Origin: Phytoactinopolyspora alkaliphila
Lineage (GTDB): Bacteria > Actinomycetota > Actinomycetes > Jiangellales > Jiangellaceae
Length of the DNA: 64,000 nucleotides
Reading direction: 5' to 3'
Assembly (NCBI RefSeq): GCF_010550695.1
Contig: NZ_JAAGOB010000018.1
Span: 1 to 64,000 of the forward strand
Both the position numbers and the translations under genes were made by a program. The notes beneath the pieces are model-generated. The model did not search any database, was not told where the DNA came from, and saw nothing but the letters and a program-made list of their open reading frames with translations. Shown one piece after another: positions 33,444 through 42,355 of this stretch; the first letter of the stretch is position 1, and every line of letters starts with the position of its first letter.

Positions 33444-35243
33444 ATGTGCGGACTCTCTGGCGAGTACACCTTCGACGGCCGCCCGGCTGACCTCGCGGCC
33501 GTGGCCAACATGTGTGAGGCGATGGTCTCGCGCGGACCCGACGATTACGGGGCATACGCGCACGGATCGCTGGCACTCGGGCACCGGCGGCTGTCCATCA
33601 TCGATCTCTCTCCCCACGGCCATCAGCCCATGGTCGACTCCGACCTCGGCCTGACCACGGCGTTCAACGGCTGTATCTACAATTATCAAGAGCTGCGCGA
33701 AGAGCTGCGCCGAGCCGGATACACCTTCTTCTCCACCTCCGACACCGAAGTGATCGCCAAGGCCTACCACCACTGGGGCGAGGACTGTGTCGATCGCTTC
33801 CTGGGCATGTTCGCCTTCGCCATCCACGAGCGCGACAGCGGCCGGCTGATCCTGGCCCGGGACCGCCTCGGCATCAAGCCGCTCTACTACTCGGAGAGCA
33901 ACGAACGGATCCGCTTCGCCAGCAGCCTGCCCGCCCTCGTCCGCGGTGGCGATGTGGACACCAGCATCGACCCAGTGGCACTGCACCACTATCTGTCCTG
34001 GCACGCCGTCGTACCCGCGCCTTACACGATCCTCAAGGGCATCCGTAAACTCCCGCCGGCCACCATGCGGGTCATCGAACGCGACGGCACCAGCCGTGAG
34101 CGGCTGTATTGGGATCTCACTGCCGCCCGTGACCCGGAGAAGGCGTCCTGGACCGATTCCGACTGGGAGGAGGCGGTTCTCGAGTCGCTGCGCGTGTCGG
34201 TCCGCCGCCGGCTCGTGGCGGACGTCCCCGTGGGCGTGCTTCTCTCCGGCGGGCTGGACTCCAGTCTCGTCGTCGGGCTGCTCGCCCAAGAGGGCCAGAC
34301 CGGCCTGAACACGTTCAGCATCGGCTTCGACGCCGTCGGCGGAGAAGAGGGCGACGAGTTCAAGTACTCCGACGTCGTCGCCCGCGAGTTCGCCACCGAG
34401 CACCATCAGATCCGGATCGGCACCGAGCGGATGCTTCCGGCGCTCGAAGACGCCATCCGGGCCATGAGTGAGCCCATGGTCAGCCACGACGCCGTAGCGT
34501 TCTTCCTGCTCAGCCAGGAGGTCAGCAAGCACGTCAAAGTGGTGCAGTCCGGGCAAGGCGCCGACGAGGTGTTCGCGGGCTACCACTGGTATCCGCCACT
34601 GGCAGGAGCCGGGCGGGACGACGCCGTGGCTACCTACGCCCAGGCGTTCTTCGACCGCAGCCACGAGGAGATGCGCGGCGTGGTGCGTCCGGAGCACCTG
34701 GTGGACTCACCCGTCAGCCTCGACTTCGTCACCGACCACATGAAGCGCCCCGGCGCCGAGACCGCGGTCGACGCCGCACTGCGGCTGGACACGCAGATCA
34801 TGCTGGTGGACGACCCGGTGAAGCGGGTCGACAACATGACTATGGCCTGGGGACTCGAGGCACGAGTGCCGTTCCTCGACCACGAGCTGGTGGAGCTCGC
34901 CGCGCAGTGCCCGCCCGAGCTCAAACTGGCCCAAGAGGGCAAGGGCGTGCTCAAGGAGGCCGGGCGCCGAGTGGTGCCGCACGAGGTGATCGACCGCCCC
35001 AAGGGGTACTTCCCGGTGCCGGCGCTGAAGTACCTGCGTGGACCGTACTTGGAGCGAGTCCGCGATGCTCTGCACTCCCCCGCGGCACGGTCCCGCGGCC
35101 TTTTCCAGCCTGCCTACGTCGACCATCTTCTGGCGGACCCGAATGCCGAGCTCACTCCGCTGCGCGGGAACAGACTGTGGCAGCTCGCCCTCCTGGAGAT
35201 GTGGCTGCAGACCCATCTGCCTGACGCGGGCAACACGCCGTGA
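33444..35243 (+). CDS. asnO: N-acetylglutaminylglutamine amidotransferase (AsnB-like)
   Basis: 599 residues. Class II glutamine amidotransferase domain with the nucleophile Cys2 (MCGLSGEYTF), RGPDDYG, RLSIIDLSPHGHQPM and NGCIYNYQELREEL; then a synthetase domain with the PP-loop LLSGGLDSSLVVGLL. Asparagine-synthetase relatives are diverse, but the overlapping next gene is the NAGGN dipeptide synthetase, so this enzyme should amidate the dipeptide to the osmolyte N-acetylglutaminylglutamine amide. TAGGGT (33430-33435) lies eight bases before the ATG, suggesting a leaderless mRNA. Confidence 0.92.
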   Translation: MCGLSGEYTFDGRPADLAAVANMCEAMVSRGPDDYGAYAHGSLALGHRRLSIIDLSPHGHQPMVDSDLGLTTAFNGCIYNYQELREELRRAGYTFFSTSDTEVIAKAYHHWGEDCVDRFLGMFAFAIHERDSGRLILARDRLGIKPLYYSESNERIRFASSLPALVRGGDVDTSIDPVALHHYLSWHAVVPAPYTILKGIRKLPPATMRVIERDGTSRERLYWDLTAARDPEKASWTDSDWEEAVLESLRVSVRRRLVADVPVGVLLSGGLDSSLVVGLLAQEGQTGLNTFSIGFDAVGGEEGDEFKYSDVVAREFATEHHQIRIGTERMLPALEDAIRAMSEPMVSHDAVAFFLLSQEVSKHVKVVQSGQGADEVFAGYHWYPPLAGAGRDDAVATYAQAFFDRSHEEMRGVVRPEHLVDSPVSLDFVTDHMKRPGAETAVDAALRLDTQIMLVDDPVKRVDNMTMAWGLEARVPFLDHELVELAAQCPPELKLAQEGKGVLKEAGRRVVPHEVIDRPKGYFPVPALKYLRGPYLERVRDALHSPAARSRGLFQPAYVDHLLADPNAELTPLRGNRLWQLALLEMWLQTHLPDAGNTP

Positions 35244-37021
35244 ATGAAGGCCGCCGCCGAGGGGGAAGCGAGCCCCGTCAACCGTTGTGGACCCGGCCCT
35301 GGCAGGAGACGCCCGAACATCTCGTACGTGACATGCGCCGTGGTGTGGCGATGGACTGCGGATGGGGCCGGCTGATCTTCGCCCAGACGTTCGACGACGA
35401 CGCCGACATCATCACCCTCCTGCGGGCCGAGGAGGAGGGTCGGCGGGACATCGCCATGTACGTGCCCGACCCTCATGTCCTGGTGTCGAGGGCGCCCGAC
35501 GAGCTGTTCATCGACCCGTCCATGACCTACCGGCTGGAGCTGCACCGCTACCGGCCGCGCCGGGAGACCATCCCGGGCGTGGTCGTGAGCACGATGGCCG
35601 ACGCGAACGACGCCGACGAGGTCAATCGCATCTACGCAGCCCGCCACATGGTGCCCGCCGATCCCGACCTGATGTGGTCCAACCAGCGCACACGCACCTT
35701 CACCTACCTGATCGCGAAGGACGAGCACACCGGCGCCGTGATCGGCACCGTGACGGGCGTGGATCACGTCTTGGCCTTCGATGACCCCGACCAGGGGACC
35801 AGTCTCTGGTGCCTGGCGGTGGACCCGCAGACCCCGGTGCCCGGAGTCGGGGAGGCGCTGGTACGCGTCCTGGCCGAGCGTTACATCGGCCGTGGCCGCG
35901 ACCATCTCGATCTGTCGGTGATGCATGACAATGACCCCGCCATCCGCCTGTACAAGAAGCTGGGCTTCCGCCGGGTGCCGGTCTTCGCGGTGAAGCGCAA
36001 GAACATCATCAACGAGCCGCTGTTCGTGCCCGAGCCGGAGGCGGACGTCGTCGAACTCAATCCCTACGCGGCGATCATCGCCGACGAAGCGCGACGGCGT
36101 GGCATCCTGGTCGAGGTTCTCGACCCGGAGTGGGGCGAGATGCGACTCGTGCACGCCGGCCGCAAGATCGTCACCCGGGAATCACTGTCCGAGCTCACCA
36201 CGGCAGTGGCGATGAGCCGGTGCGACGACAAGCGAGTCACCCGCCGGATCTTCGAGCGTGCCGGCCTCCGCGTCCCGCGCGGTATCGCGGCCGGCGACCA
36301 CGACGCGGAGAAGGCCTTCCTGGAGGAGGTCGGTGAGGTGGTCGTGAAGCCGGCCCGGGGAGAGCAGGGACGCGGCATCACGGTGGGCGTCAGCGATGCG
36401 GACGCGCTCGCCCGGGCAGTGTCGCTGGCCACCACCTACTGCCCCGACGTTCTCATCGAACAATGTCACGACGGTGAAGACCTGCGTATCGTCGTCATCG
36501 GCCACCAGGTGGTCGCCGCCGCGGTGCGCCGGCCGGCATCCGTCATCGGCACCGGACGGCACACCATCGCCCAGCTCATCGACCGGCAGAGCAGACGGCG
36601 CGCCGCCGCCACCGGCGGCGAGTCGACGATCCCGATGGACGACGTCACCGAGGACACCCTGAAGGCCGCCGGTCACACTCTCGACGACGTCCTACCCGAC
36701 GGCGTCTCCCTCCAGGTTCGCCGTACCGCGAACCTGCACACCGGAGGCACCATCCACGACGTCACGGCTGAGCTTCATCCGGAGCTCGCGGAGGCCGCGG
36801 TCAAGGCGAGCCGGGCGATCGACATCCCGGTCACCGGCCTCGACATGCTCGTTCCCTCGGTCGACCAGCCCGAGTACGTGGTGATCGAGGCGAACGAGCG
36901 TCCTGGGCTGGCCAACCATGAGCCCCAGCCCACCGCCGCCCGGTTCATCGATCTTCTCTTCCCGGAGACGAGGCCGGCGCCCCGGGCCTGGGAGCCTCCA
37001 CCCCCTAGCTCATCGCGGTAA
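35240..37021 (+). CDS. ngg: N-acetylglutaminylglutamine synthetase (GNAT plus ATP-grasp)
   Basis: 593 residues fusing two enzymes: a GNAT acetyltransferase (about 105-255; VDPQTPVPGVGEALVRVLAE, DNDPAIRLYKKLGFRRVPVF) and a cyanophycin-synthetase-like ATP-grasp ligase (about 320-585; VVKPARGEQGRGITVGVSDA, LIEQCHDGEDLRIVVIG, IEANERPGLANHEPQ). Together they acetylate glutamine and join a second glutamine. The start overlaps the asnO stop (GTGA). NAGGN is a compatible solute made under osmotic stress in Pseudomonas and Sinorhizobium; the same two-gene order is used there. Confidence 0.92.
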   Translation: MNEGRRRGGSEPRQPLWTRPWQETPEHLVRDMRRGVAMDCGWGRLIFAQTFDDDADIITLLRAEEEGRRDIAMYVPDPHVLVSRAPDELFIDPSMTYRLELHRYRPRRETIPGVVVSTMADANDADEVNRIYAARHMVPADPDLMWSNQRTRTFTYLIAKDEHTGAVIGTVTGVDHVLAFDDPDQGTSLWCLAVDPQTPVPGVGEALVRVLAERYIGRGRDHLDLSVMHDNDPAIRLYKKLGFRRVPVFAVKRKNIINEPLFVPEPEADVVELNPYAAIIADEARRRGILVEVLDPEWGEMRLVHAGRKIVTRESLSELTTAVAMSRCDDKRVTRRIFERAGLRVPRGIAAGDHDAEKAFLEEVGEVVVKPARGEQGRGITVGVSDADALARAVSLATTYCPDVLIEQCHDGEDLRIVVIGHQVVAAAVRRPASVIGTGRHTIAQLIDRQSRRRAAATGGESTIPMDDVTEDTLKAAGHTLDDVLPDGVSLQVRRTANLHTGGTIHDVTAELHPELAEAAVKASRAIDIPVTGLDMLVPSVDQPEYVVIEANERPGLANHEPQPTAARFIDLLFPETRPAPRAWEPPPPSSSR

Positions 37022-37112
37022 TCGGCTCGACACCGGGTACTCCCGCGTGCCTCAGATCCGGTGGTGCTACTCTCCCCCGGTTCTGATGCATACTTTTGGG
37101 AGATTCATCACT

Positions 37113-38627
37113 ATGAAAGTGACGCTCCGCGCGTTTCTCGCGCTCAGCCTGCTCGCAGGTTTTTACCTGCTGGTGGGCGCCATCATCGCCATCGCCCTGG
37201 TCATCGACATCGGCCTGATCGTCCGCGGAGACGGCCAGGGTCTCCAGGCCGGCATCGTCATCACTCTGGTGGCCTTCGCGCTCGTCCGGGCGCTCATCAT
37301 GGTCTCGCGCCGGCAGCAGGCCGCACAGCCGGGTGTCGAGGTGACGCCCGAGCAGGAACCCGAGCTCTGGCGCACCGTCAACGAGCTGGCCGAGCAGGTC
37401 CAGACCCAGGCACCCGACGAGATCCGGATCATTCCAGACGTCAACGCCGCGGTCAGCGAGGACACCAAGTTCCTCGGACTGAAGGCCACCCGTCGCCGCA
37501 TGTACATCGGTATGCCGCTGCTGATCACCATGACGGTGGACGAGATGCGATCCATCCTCGGACACGAGCTCGGCCACTACAGCGGCTCGCACACGAGGCT
37601 GGGCGCCCCCGTGTACCGCGGCCGGATCTCCCTCATCGCGGCGGTTCAGGGGCTGGAGAAGCATCCGTTCGTACAGAAGATCTTCCTCGGCTATGCCAAG
37701 TTCTTCCTCCGGGTCTCGCAGGCGGTCTCCCGGCGCCAGGAGCTGGAGGCCGACGAGCACTCGGTGCGCATCGCCGGGCGTGCCGCGGCGTCGAGCGCAC
37801 TGCGCAAGGTTCACGGCGCGGCGCCGGTCTGGGGGTACTTCCTCGAGGCCTACGCGGGCCTGGTGGGGCCCGCCCAGGCCCGCCCCGCGGACCTCTTCGG
37901 CGGGTTCCAGGCACTGGTGAGCAATCCGGTCCGGCAGCGGGAGATGGCCGCGATGATCACCGAGGAGCGCGAGCACTCCCCGTACGACTCCCACCCGTCC
38001 CTGACCGACCGCCTCTCCGCGATCGAGAAGCTCCCCGACCCGGCGGTTCACGCGGACCAGCGCCCGGCCACGGAACTCCTGCGGGACCCGGACCTGGCAG
38101 CGCGTGCGGTCGAGGAGTCCTTCTGGACGCCGAACACGCTCGCGCTGCCGACGGCGAGCTGGGAGGACGTCGTCGCCCGTGGCATGTACGTGGCGGCCAA
38201 CCGGGAAGCCGCCCGGGACTTCGCGCTCGCCGGCCAGCGCCTCGTCGGCGCACCGGACACCGTGGTCGACGCCGGGTTCGAGGCGCTGGCGCGCGGGCAG
38301 GTGGCGGAGTTGAGGGCCGAGCTCGTCGCGGCGGGCTGGAACGACGGCGAGCGGCTGCTTGACGCCGTGATCACCAGGACGCTGGAGGCGGCACTCATTG
38401 ACCACGGCTCGGCGTACTGGGCGCTCTCGTGGTCCTCGGCTCCGCGCCTGATCGACACGGCGGGACAGGAGGTCAAACTCGCTGAGTTCGCCGCTGCCGT
38501 GGTGGCTGATCCACCGAACCAGGTGCCGGTCTTGCGGGATTGGCTCGCTCGCAGCGGAATCAGCCCGGACTATTGCCCAGAGCTTCCCACGGAGCAGAGT
38601 CCGGAGGCGCCGCTGCAGTCCGCCTGA
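37113..38627 (+). CDS. M48-family membrane metallopeptidase
   Basis: 504 residues. Two N-terminal membrane helices (about 5-35 and 46-63) precede the peptidase domain with the zinc motif ILGHELGHYSGSH and a downstream QELEADEHSVRIAG giving the third ligand Glu. The C-terminal 200 residues are helical and family-variable. Start chosen at ATG 37113 (GGGAG upstream); ATG 37086 is also in frame. 91 bp after ngg; TACTTT at about 37091 could be its own -10. It may belong functionally with the osmolyte genes as a stress protease, but that is inference. Confidence 0.85.
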   Translation: MKVTLRAFLALSLLAGFYLLVGAIIAIALVIDIGLIVRGDGQGLQAGIVITLVAFALVRALIMVSRRQQAAQPGVEVTPEQEPELWRTVNELAEQVQTQAPDEIRIIPDVNAAVSEDTKFLGLKATRRRMYIGMPLLITMTVDEMRSILGHELGHYSGSHTRLGAPVYRGRISLIAAVQGLEKHPFVQKIFLGYAKFFLRVSQAVSRRQELEADEHSVRIAGRAAASSALRKVHGAAPVWGYFLEAYAGLVGPAQARPADLFGGFQALVSNPVRQREMAAMITEEREHSPYDSHPSLTDRLSAIEKLPDPAVHADQRPATELLRDPDLAARAVEESFWTPNTLALPTASWEDVVARGMYVAANREAARDFALAGQRLVGAPDTVVDAGFEALARGQVAELRAELVAAGWNDGERLLDAVITRTLEAALIDHGSAYWALSWSSAPRLIDTAGQEVKLAEFAAAVVADPPNQVPVLRDWLARSGISPDYCPELPTEQSPEAPLQSA

Positions 38628-38685
38628 CACCGGCACCGGTGGTCGTGGCGGACCGACCGTCCTCGGGACGGCGTCGAGCGCACGA

Positions 38686-40251
38686 TCACCGGGCCGGACC
38701 AACGGCCCGTGAAGCCAAGAGCAGCGGCAGCACGGCGGCCGGGTCGTCGAGCGCGTAGCCGAGCAGTTCCTCGGCTCTGATCAGCCGTTGGTGAAGGGAT
38801 TGCCGGCGGATGTGCAGGACACCGGCCGCACGGGTGGGGCTGCTGCCGTGTCGCAGATAGACCTCGACGGTACGGACGAGGTCGCTGCCGTGCGCGGCAT
38901 CCCAGCGCCGCAACGGCCCCAGGACATCGTCGACCAGGTGTCGCCGGTCGTCGTCGCCCAGGAGCCCCAGCAGTCGGTCGGGCAGGGTCTCCCGCCACGC
39001 CCAGACCCCCGGCCCGGCCCCTTCAGCCGCTCGATACGCCTCCCCCAGCGACCGCCCTGCCCGGGGAAGGGGCACCGCCGGGCCCACGACGCAACTGAAC
39101 TCCTGTTCGGCCGACCCGTGCTCGCGGAGCCGGTCCACCAAGGTTCCCACCGGGTCCGCGTCATCCCGGCCGGCCGCCACGATCGCGACGACCCGGCCTC
39201 CGACCCGACCGGCGATCAGGCCACCAGGCGCGCCGGCCGCCCGCAATGCCGCCGTCGCAGCCACCGGATCGGCGGCGTTCCCGACGACGCCCAGCACCAA
39301 CGCGCCCACCCGCGGATGCAAGCCCGCCAGTCCCGCCCGGACCACAAGCTCGTGCTCGCTCACCACGTTTCCGGTGAGCAGCTCCTCCAGGAGCGCAGTG
39401 GCCACGGGCCCGGACTCACCAGGACTGTCGCCGAGATGCGCCACCGCGACGGCGGCCGCGGACGCCGTGCGCTGCGCCGCCGCCGTGAGCACATCCGGAC
39501 TCCAGGGGTCACCGTGTCCGTGTGCTGAAGTGCCCATGCCGGCATCGGCCATCACCGGACCGTCGGCTGTGCCGCCGTCTTCGGCACTCTGCCGCTGACC
39601 GATCAGCACCTCGCCCCAGCGCCGCCCGTCGACGACGATCGACGCCCGTGCCACGGCTCGGTCGGCTAGCCGGTTCAATGCCTTGGCGGACGCCACCCCG
39701 CTCACCGCGACGGGCTGCCCCGACTCGGTCGCCACCATGACCGGCCGGGCCGTGAGATCGGCTACGCAATGAGCGACGGCGCTCAGGCCTCCTCTGGTCA
39801 GAGCAGCGAAGAGCTGGTGGCTCAGCTCGTCCACAAGGCGAAGGGCCGTGCTCTCGCGGTCCAGCAGGACGGTGTTCACAGCTCGGCAGATCTGTTCGAA
39901 CGGGACGACCCGGTCGAGCCGGATCAGCGGTAGCGCACACCGGTCCGCTTCGTCGGCCAGCTCGTCGGGGAGGGCCGGAAAGGAACGCCCTACCTCGATG
40001 GCGACGGCCGCCACCTGGCGTTGAGCGAGATCACGCACCCAGAATCTCCGCGCGCCGGCGTCGGCACCGGACAATCCGAGTCCGGTGGTGAGGAGCAGCT
40101 CACCACCGGACAGCAAGGGCCCGATCTCGAAGATCTCACTTGAATGCGCCCAGGTGACCACGTGGTTCAATCCACGCGGCGCCGTCATAAGCGCGGGTGA
40201 CGCGGCTCGCACCACTGGAAGATCGAGGATCTCGCGCACCGTTAGGGACAT
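38686..40251 (-). CDS. PucR-family transcriptional regulator
   Basis: 521 residues: an N-terminal PucR domain (LTVREILDLPVVRAASPALM, EIGPLLSGGELLLTTGLGLS), a GGDEF-like middle and the C-terminal HTH_30 (VEVYLRHGSSPTRAAGVLHI, RQSLHQRLIRAEELLG). A much longer frame extends upstream, but the ATG at 40251 is the family start. PucR proteins sense purine or pyrimidine catabolic signals. It is divergent from a cytosine-deaminase-like gene and its permease, which it should control. A perfect palindrome lies 30 bp upstream. Confidence 0.88.
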   Translation of the reverse strand: MSLTVREILDLPVVRAASPALMTAPRGLNHVVTWAHSSEIFEIGPLLSGGELLLTTGLGLSGADAGARRFWVRDLAQRQVAAVAIEVGRSFPALPDELADEADRCALPLIRLDRVVPFEQICRAVNTVLLDRESTALRLVDELSHQLFAALTRGGLSAVAHCVADLTARPVMVATESGQPVAVSGVASAKALNRLADRAVARASIVVDGRRWGEVLIGQRQSAEDGGTADGPVMADAGMGTSAHGHGDPWSPDVLTAAAQRTASAAAVAVAHLGDSPGESGPVATALLEELLTGNVVSEHELVVRAGLAGLHPRVGALVLGVVGNAADPVAATAALRAAGAPGGLIAGRVGGRVVAIVAAGRDDADPVGTLVDRLREHGSAEQEFSCVVGPAVPLPRAGRSLGEAYRAAEGAGPGVWAWRETLPDRLLGLLGDDDRRHLVDDVLGPLRRWDAAHGSDLVRTVEVYLRHGSSPTRAAGVLHIRRQSLHQRLIRAEELLGYALDDPAAVLPLLLASRAVGPAR

Positions 40252-40280
40252 CCCATGACAGTGCCGTAAAGAGGCATGGC

Positions 40281-40301
40281 CGGTCAATGACATATTGACC
40301 G
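40281..40301. promoter_or_regulatory. 21-bp palindrome in the PucR/deaminase spacer
   Basis: CGGTCAAT, five bases, ATTGACCG: perfect 8-bp arms, 30 bp upstream of the pucR-like start. Its position fits an operator of PucR or of another dimeric regulator. Confidence 0.55.
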
Positions 40302-40494
40302 ATATCACGCTCACGAAAGCTGACGATTCACCCGTTGCGACGTTGCCCTCCAGCCACCAAGCTGTTAACGCTTGCTCCCTGGCCATCGACGTCCGCGGCC
40401 CGATCCCTCCCCCTGGCTCGCCCTGCCATCCGGACTGAGCGGTGGCCGGGGAGCAGGCATCCAGAGAAACCCACCATCGATCCGGAGGGTGCTG

Positions 40495-40977
40495 TTGAGC
40501 TCCGAACCCCATCACGTCGAATCCGGTCTCGCCCGATCATGGCTGCACGTCGCCCTCGACGAGGCCAGAGCGGGCCTCGCCGAAGGGGGCGTACCTATCG
40601 GGGCCGCCCTGATCAGCGCCGGCGGCGAGGTGCTCGGCCGGGGCCACAACCGCCGGGTCCAGGACGGCGACCCGTCTTTGCACGCCGAGACGGCGGCATT
40701 CCGAGCTGCCGGCCGGCAACGCTCCTACCGCGGGACCACCATGGTGACGACGCTGGCCCCCTGCTGGTACTGCAGCGGCCTGGTTCGGCAGTTCGGCATC
40801 GGCCGGGTCGTGATCGGCGAAGCCACCACGTTCAGCGGCGGACACGACTGGCTCGCCGAGCACGGCGTGGACGTCGTCGTCCTCGACGACCCCGGATGTG
40901 TCGCTCTCATGGAGCAGTTCATCTCGGCTCACCCAGCACTGTGGATGGAGGACATCGGCGATGACGGTGAACACTGA
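40495..40977 (+). CDS. Cytosine/nucleoside deaminase
   Basis: 160 residues, the size of yeast-type cytosine deaminase. Zinc motifs HAE (SLHAETAAF) and PCxxC (APCWYCSGL) are intact, with the proton-shuttle Glu. The start is TTG at 40495: GGAGGG lies six bases upstream, and earlier in-frame starts lack such a site. Its last 17 bp overlap the permease gene, so uptake and deamination of a base (cytosine, or a related purine/pyrimidine) are coupled. Divergent from the PucR regulator. Confidence 0.85.
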   Translation: MSSEPHHVESGLARSWLHVALDEARAGLAEGGVPIGAALISAGGEVLGRGHNRRVQDGDPSLHAETAAFRAAGRQRSYRGTTMVTTLAPCWYCSGLVRQFGIGRVVIGEATTFSGGHDWLAEHGVDVVVLDDPGCVALMEQFISAHPALWMEDIGDDGEH

Positions 40978-42244
40978 AGGTGCGCCTGTCGACCCCGACT
41001 ACCCGCTCGACCCGGTTCCTGGCCATGCTCGCAAGTCGCTGTTCTCGGTATCGATCGTTCTGCTCGGCTTCACCTTCTTCACCCCCACGATGCTCGCCGG
41101 CGCGCAGGTGGGTGCGGCGTTCGAATTCTGGCCCCTGATGGGTGTGCTGGTGCTCGGCTGCGTCGTCCTCGGCGTGTACGTGGCCGTCATCGGCGGCATC
41201 GGCGCCCGGACCGGCCTGACGACGGTGGTCATGTGCCGCTACGCCTTCGGAGACAAGGGCTCCAAGCTGAGCTCGCTCCTGCTCGGCGGCACCCAGGTGG
41301 GCTGGTACGGCGTCACTGTTGCCACTCTCGCACAGCTCGTCGCTCAAGCGGCCGGCTGGGAGGGCGACGGCGTGCAGCGGCTACTGATGGTGCTCGGTGG
41401 ATTCGTCATGGGCGCCACTGCCTACTACGGCTACAAGGGCATGTTCGGGCTGTCGGTCGTGTCCGTGCCACTCCTGCTGGTCCTCGCAGCCTGGGTCACC
41501 GTGCGCTCGTTCGACGAGGTGGGCGGCATGTCCGGCATGCTCGATCAGAGCCCGACGACGACCATGAGCGTCGCCGTGGCCGTCACCATCATCGTCGGGA
41601 CGTTCGCCTCCGGTGGAACGCAGGCGCCCAACTGGACGCGGTTCGCCCGGACGCCCCGGCAAGGTTTCAGCGCATCCGTCGTCGCGTTCTTCGTCGGCCA
41701 GATGCTGATGCTGTTCTTCGGCGCCATTGGGGCCATCGCCTTCGGCCAGCCCGACTTCGTCCTCGTGCTGTTCGAGCTGGGACTGGTCGGCTGGGGTGTG
41801 GTCTTCCTGATCGGCAACCTGTGGACCACCAACGACAACACCGCCTACAACTTCGGCGTCGCCGGTGCGGAAATCGCCAACTCGCGATCCAAGAAGCCGT
41901 TCGTGGTGGGTGGCGTGATCATCGGCACGCTGCTGGCGGTGACCGGGATCTACGACAACCTCATCACCTACCTGAGCTGGCTCGGCATCATCATCCCGCC
42001 GATCGGCGGCGTCATCATCGGAGACTGGTGGGCACGCTGGCGGCGGGGCATGCCGTCGCCGTCGGAGTACGCGTTCCCCGCCGTGCGATGGGAGAACATC
42101 GGAGCCTACGCCCTCGGAGCGCTGGTGGCGTGGGCGTCCGACGAATGGGGGTGGGGCATCCCTCCGGTCAACGGCATCGTCGTCGCAGTTCTGGTCGCCG
42201 TGCTGGCCGCCCGCCTCCGCTCCCCTCAACCCACCTCCAAATGA
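40961..42244 (+). CDS. NCS1 nucleobase permease (CodB-like)
   Basis: 427 residues with about twelve membrane helices. NCS1 signatures include VGAAFEFWPLMGVLVLG, GARTGLTTVVMCRYAFGDKG, GGTQAPNWTRFARTP and NDNTAYNFGVAGA. Closest in style to cytosine permease CodB. ATG at 40961 follows GGAGG and lies inside the deaminase gene. The stop codon TGA is provided by the first bases of a large palindrome (42239-42326). Confidence 0.88.
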   Translation: MTVNTEGAPVDPDYPLDPVPGHARKSLFSVSIVLLGFTFFTPTMLAGAQVGAAFEFWPLMGVLVLGCVVLGVYVAVIGGIGARTGLTTVVMCRYAFGDKGSKLSSLLLGGTQVGWYGVTVATLAQLVAQAAGWEGDGVQRLLMVLGGFVMGATAYYGYKGMFGLSVVSVPLLLVLAAWVTVRSFDEVGGMSGMLDQSPTTTMSVAVAVTIIVGTFASGGTQAPNWTRFARTPRQGFSASVVAFFVGQMLMLFFGAIGAIAFGQPDFVLVLFELGLVGWGVVFLIGNLWTTNDNTAYNFGVAGAEIANSRSKKPFVVGGVIIGTLLAVTGIYDNLITYLSWLGIIIPPIGGVIIGDWWARWRRGMPSPSEYAFPAVRWENIGAYALGALVAWASDEWGWGIPPVNGIVVAVLVAVLAARLRSPQPTSK

Positions 42245-42326
42245 TCATGTAAACCATGTTTTCTCGTGCTTCACCAGGGCTGCAGCCCTGGTGAAGCACG
42301 AGAAAACATGGTTTACATGATCATTT
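42239..42326. repeat. 88-bp perfect palindrome
   Basis: The 44-bp arms are exactly complementary with no spacer; the centre is CTGCAG at 42280-42285. It starts at the permease stop codon (AAATGATCATG) and lies between two convergent genes. A degenerate relative with the same outer half occurs at 49587-49686. As RNA it would be a hairpin of more than 40 bp on either strand. Confidence 0.9.
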
Positions 42327-42355
42327 AGGTCGGGACGACGATGGGTGGGGCGTCG

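Noticed and set aside
37005-38702. 565-codon open frame antisense to the M48 peptidase gene
   Set aside because: It lies opposite a clear zinc protease, has an Arg/Asp/Gly-heavy composition without any recognisable fold, and is what a high-GC genome produces by chance. Similar long shadows at 2881-4323, 21144-22715 and 26659-28404 were rejected for the same reason.
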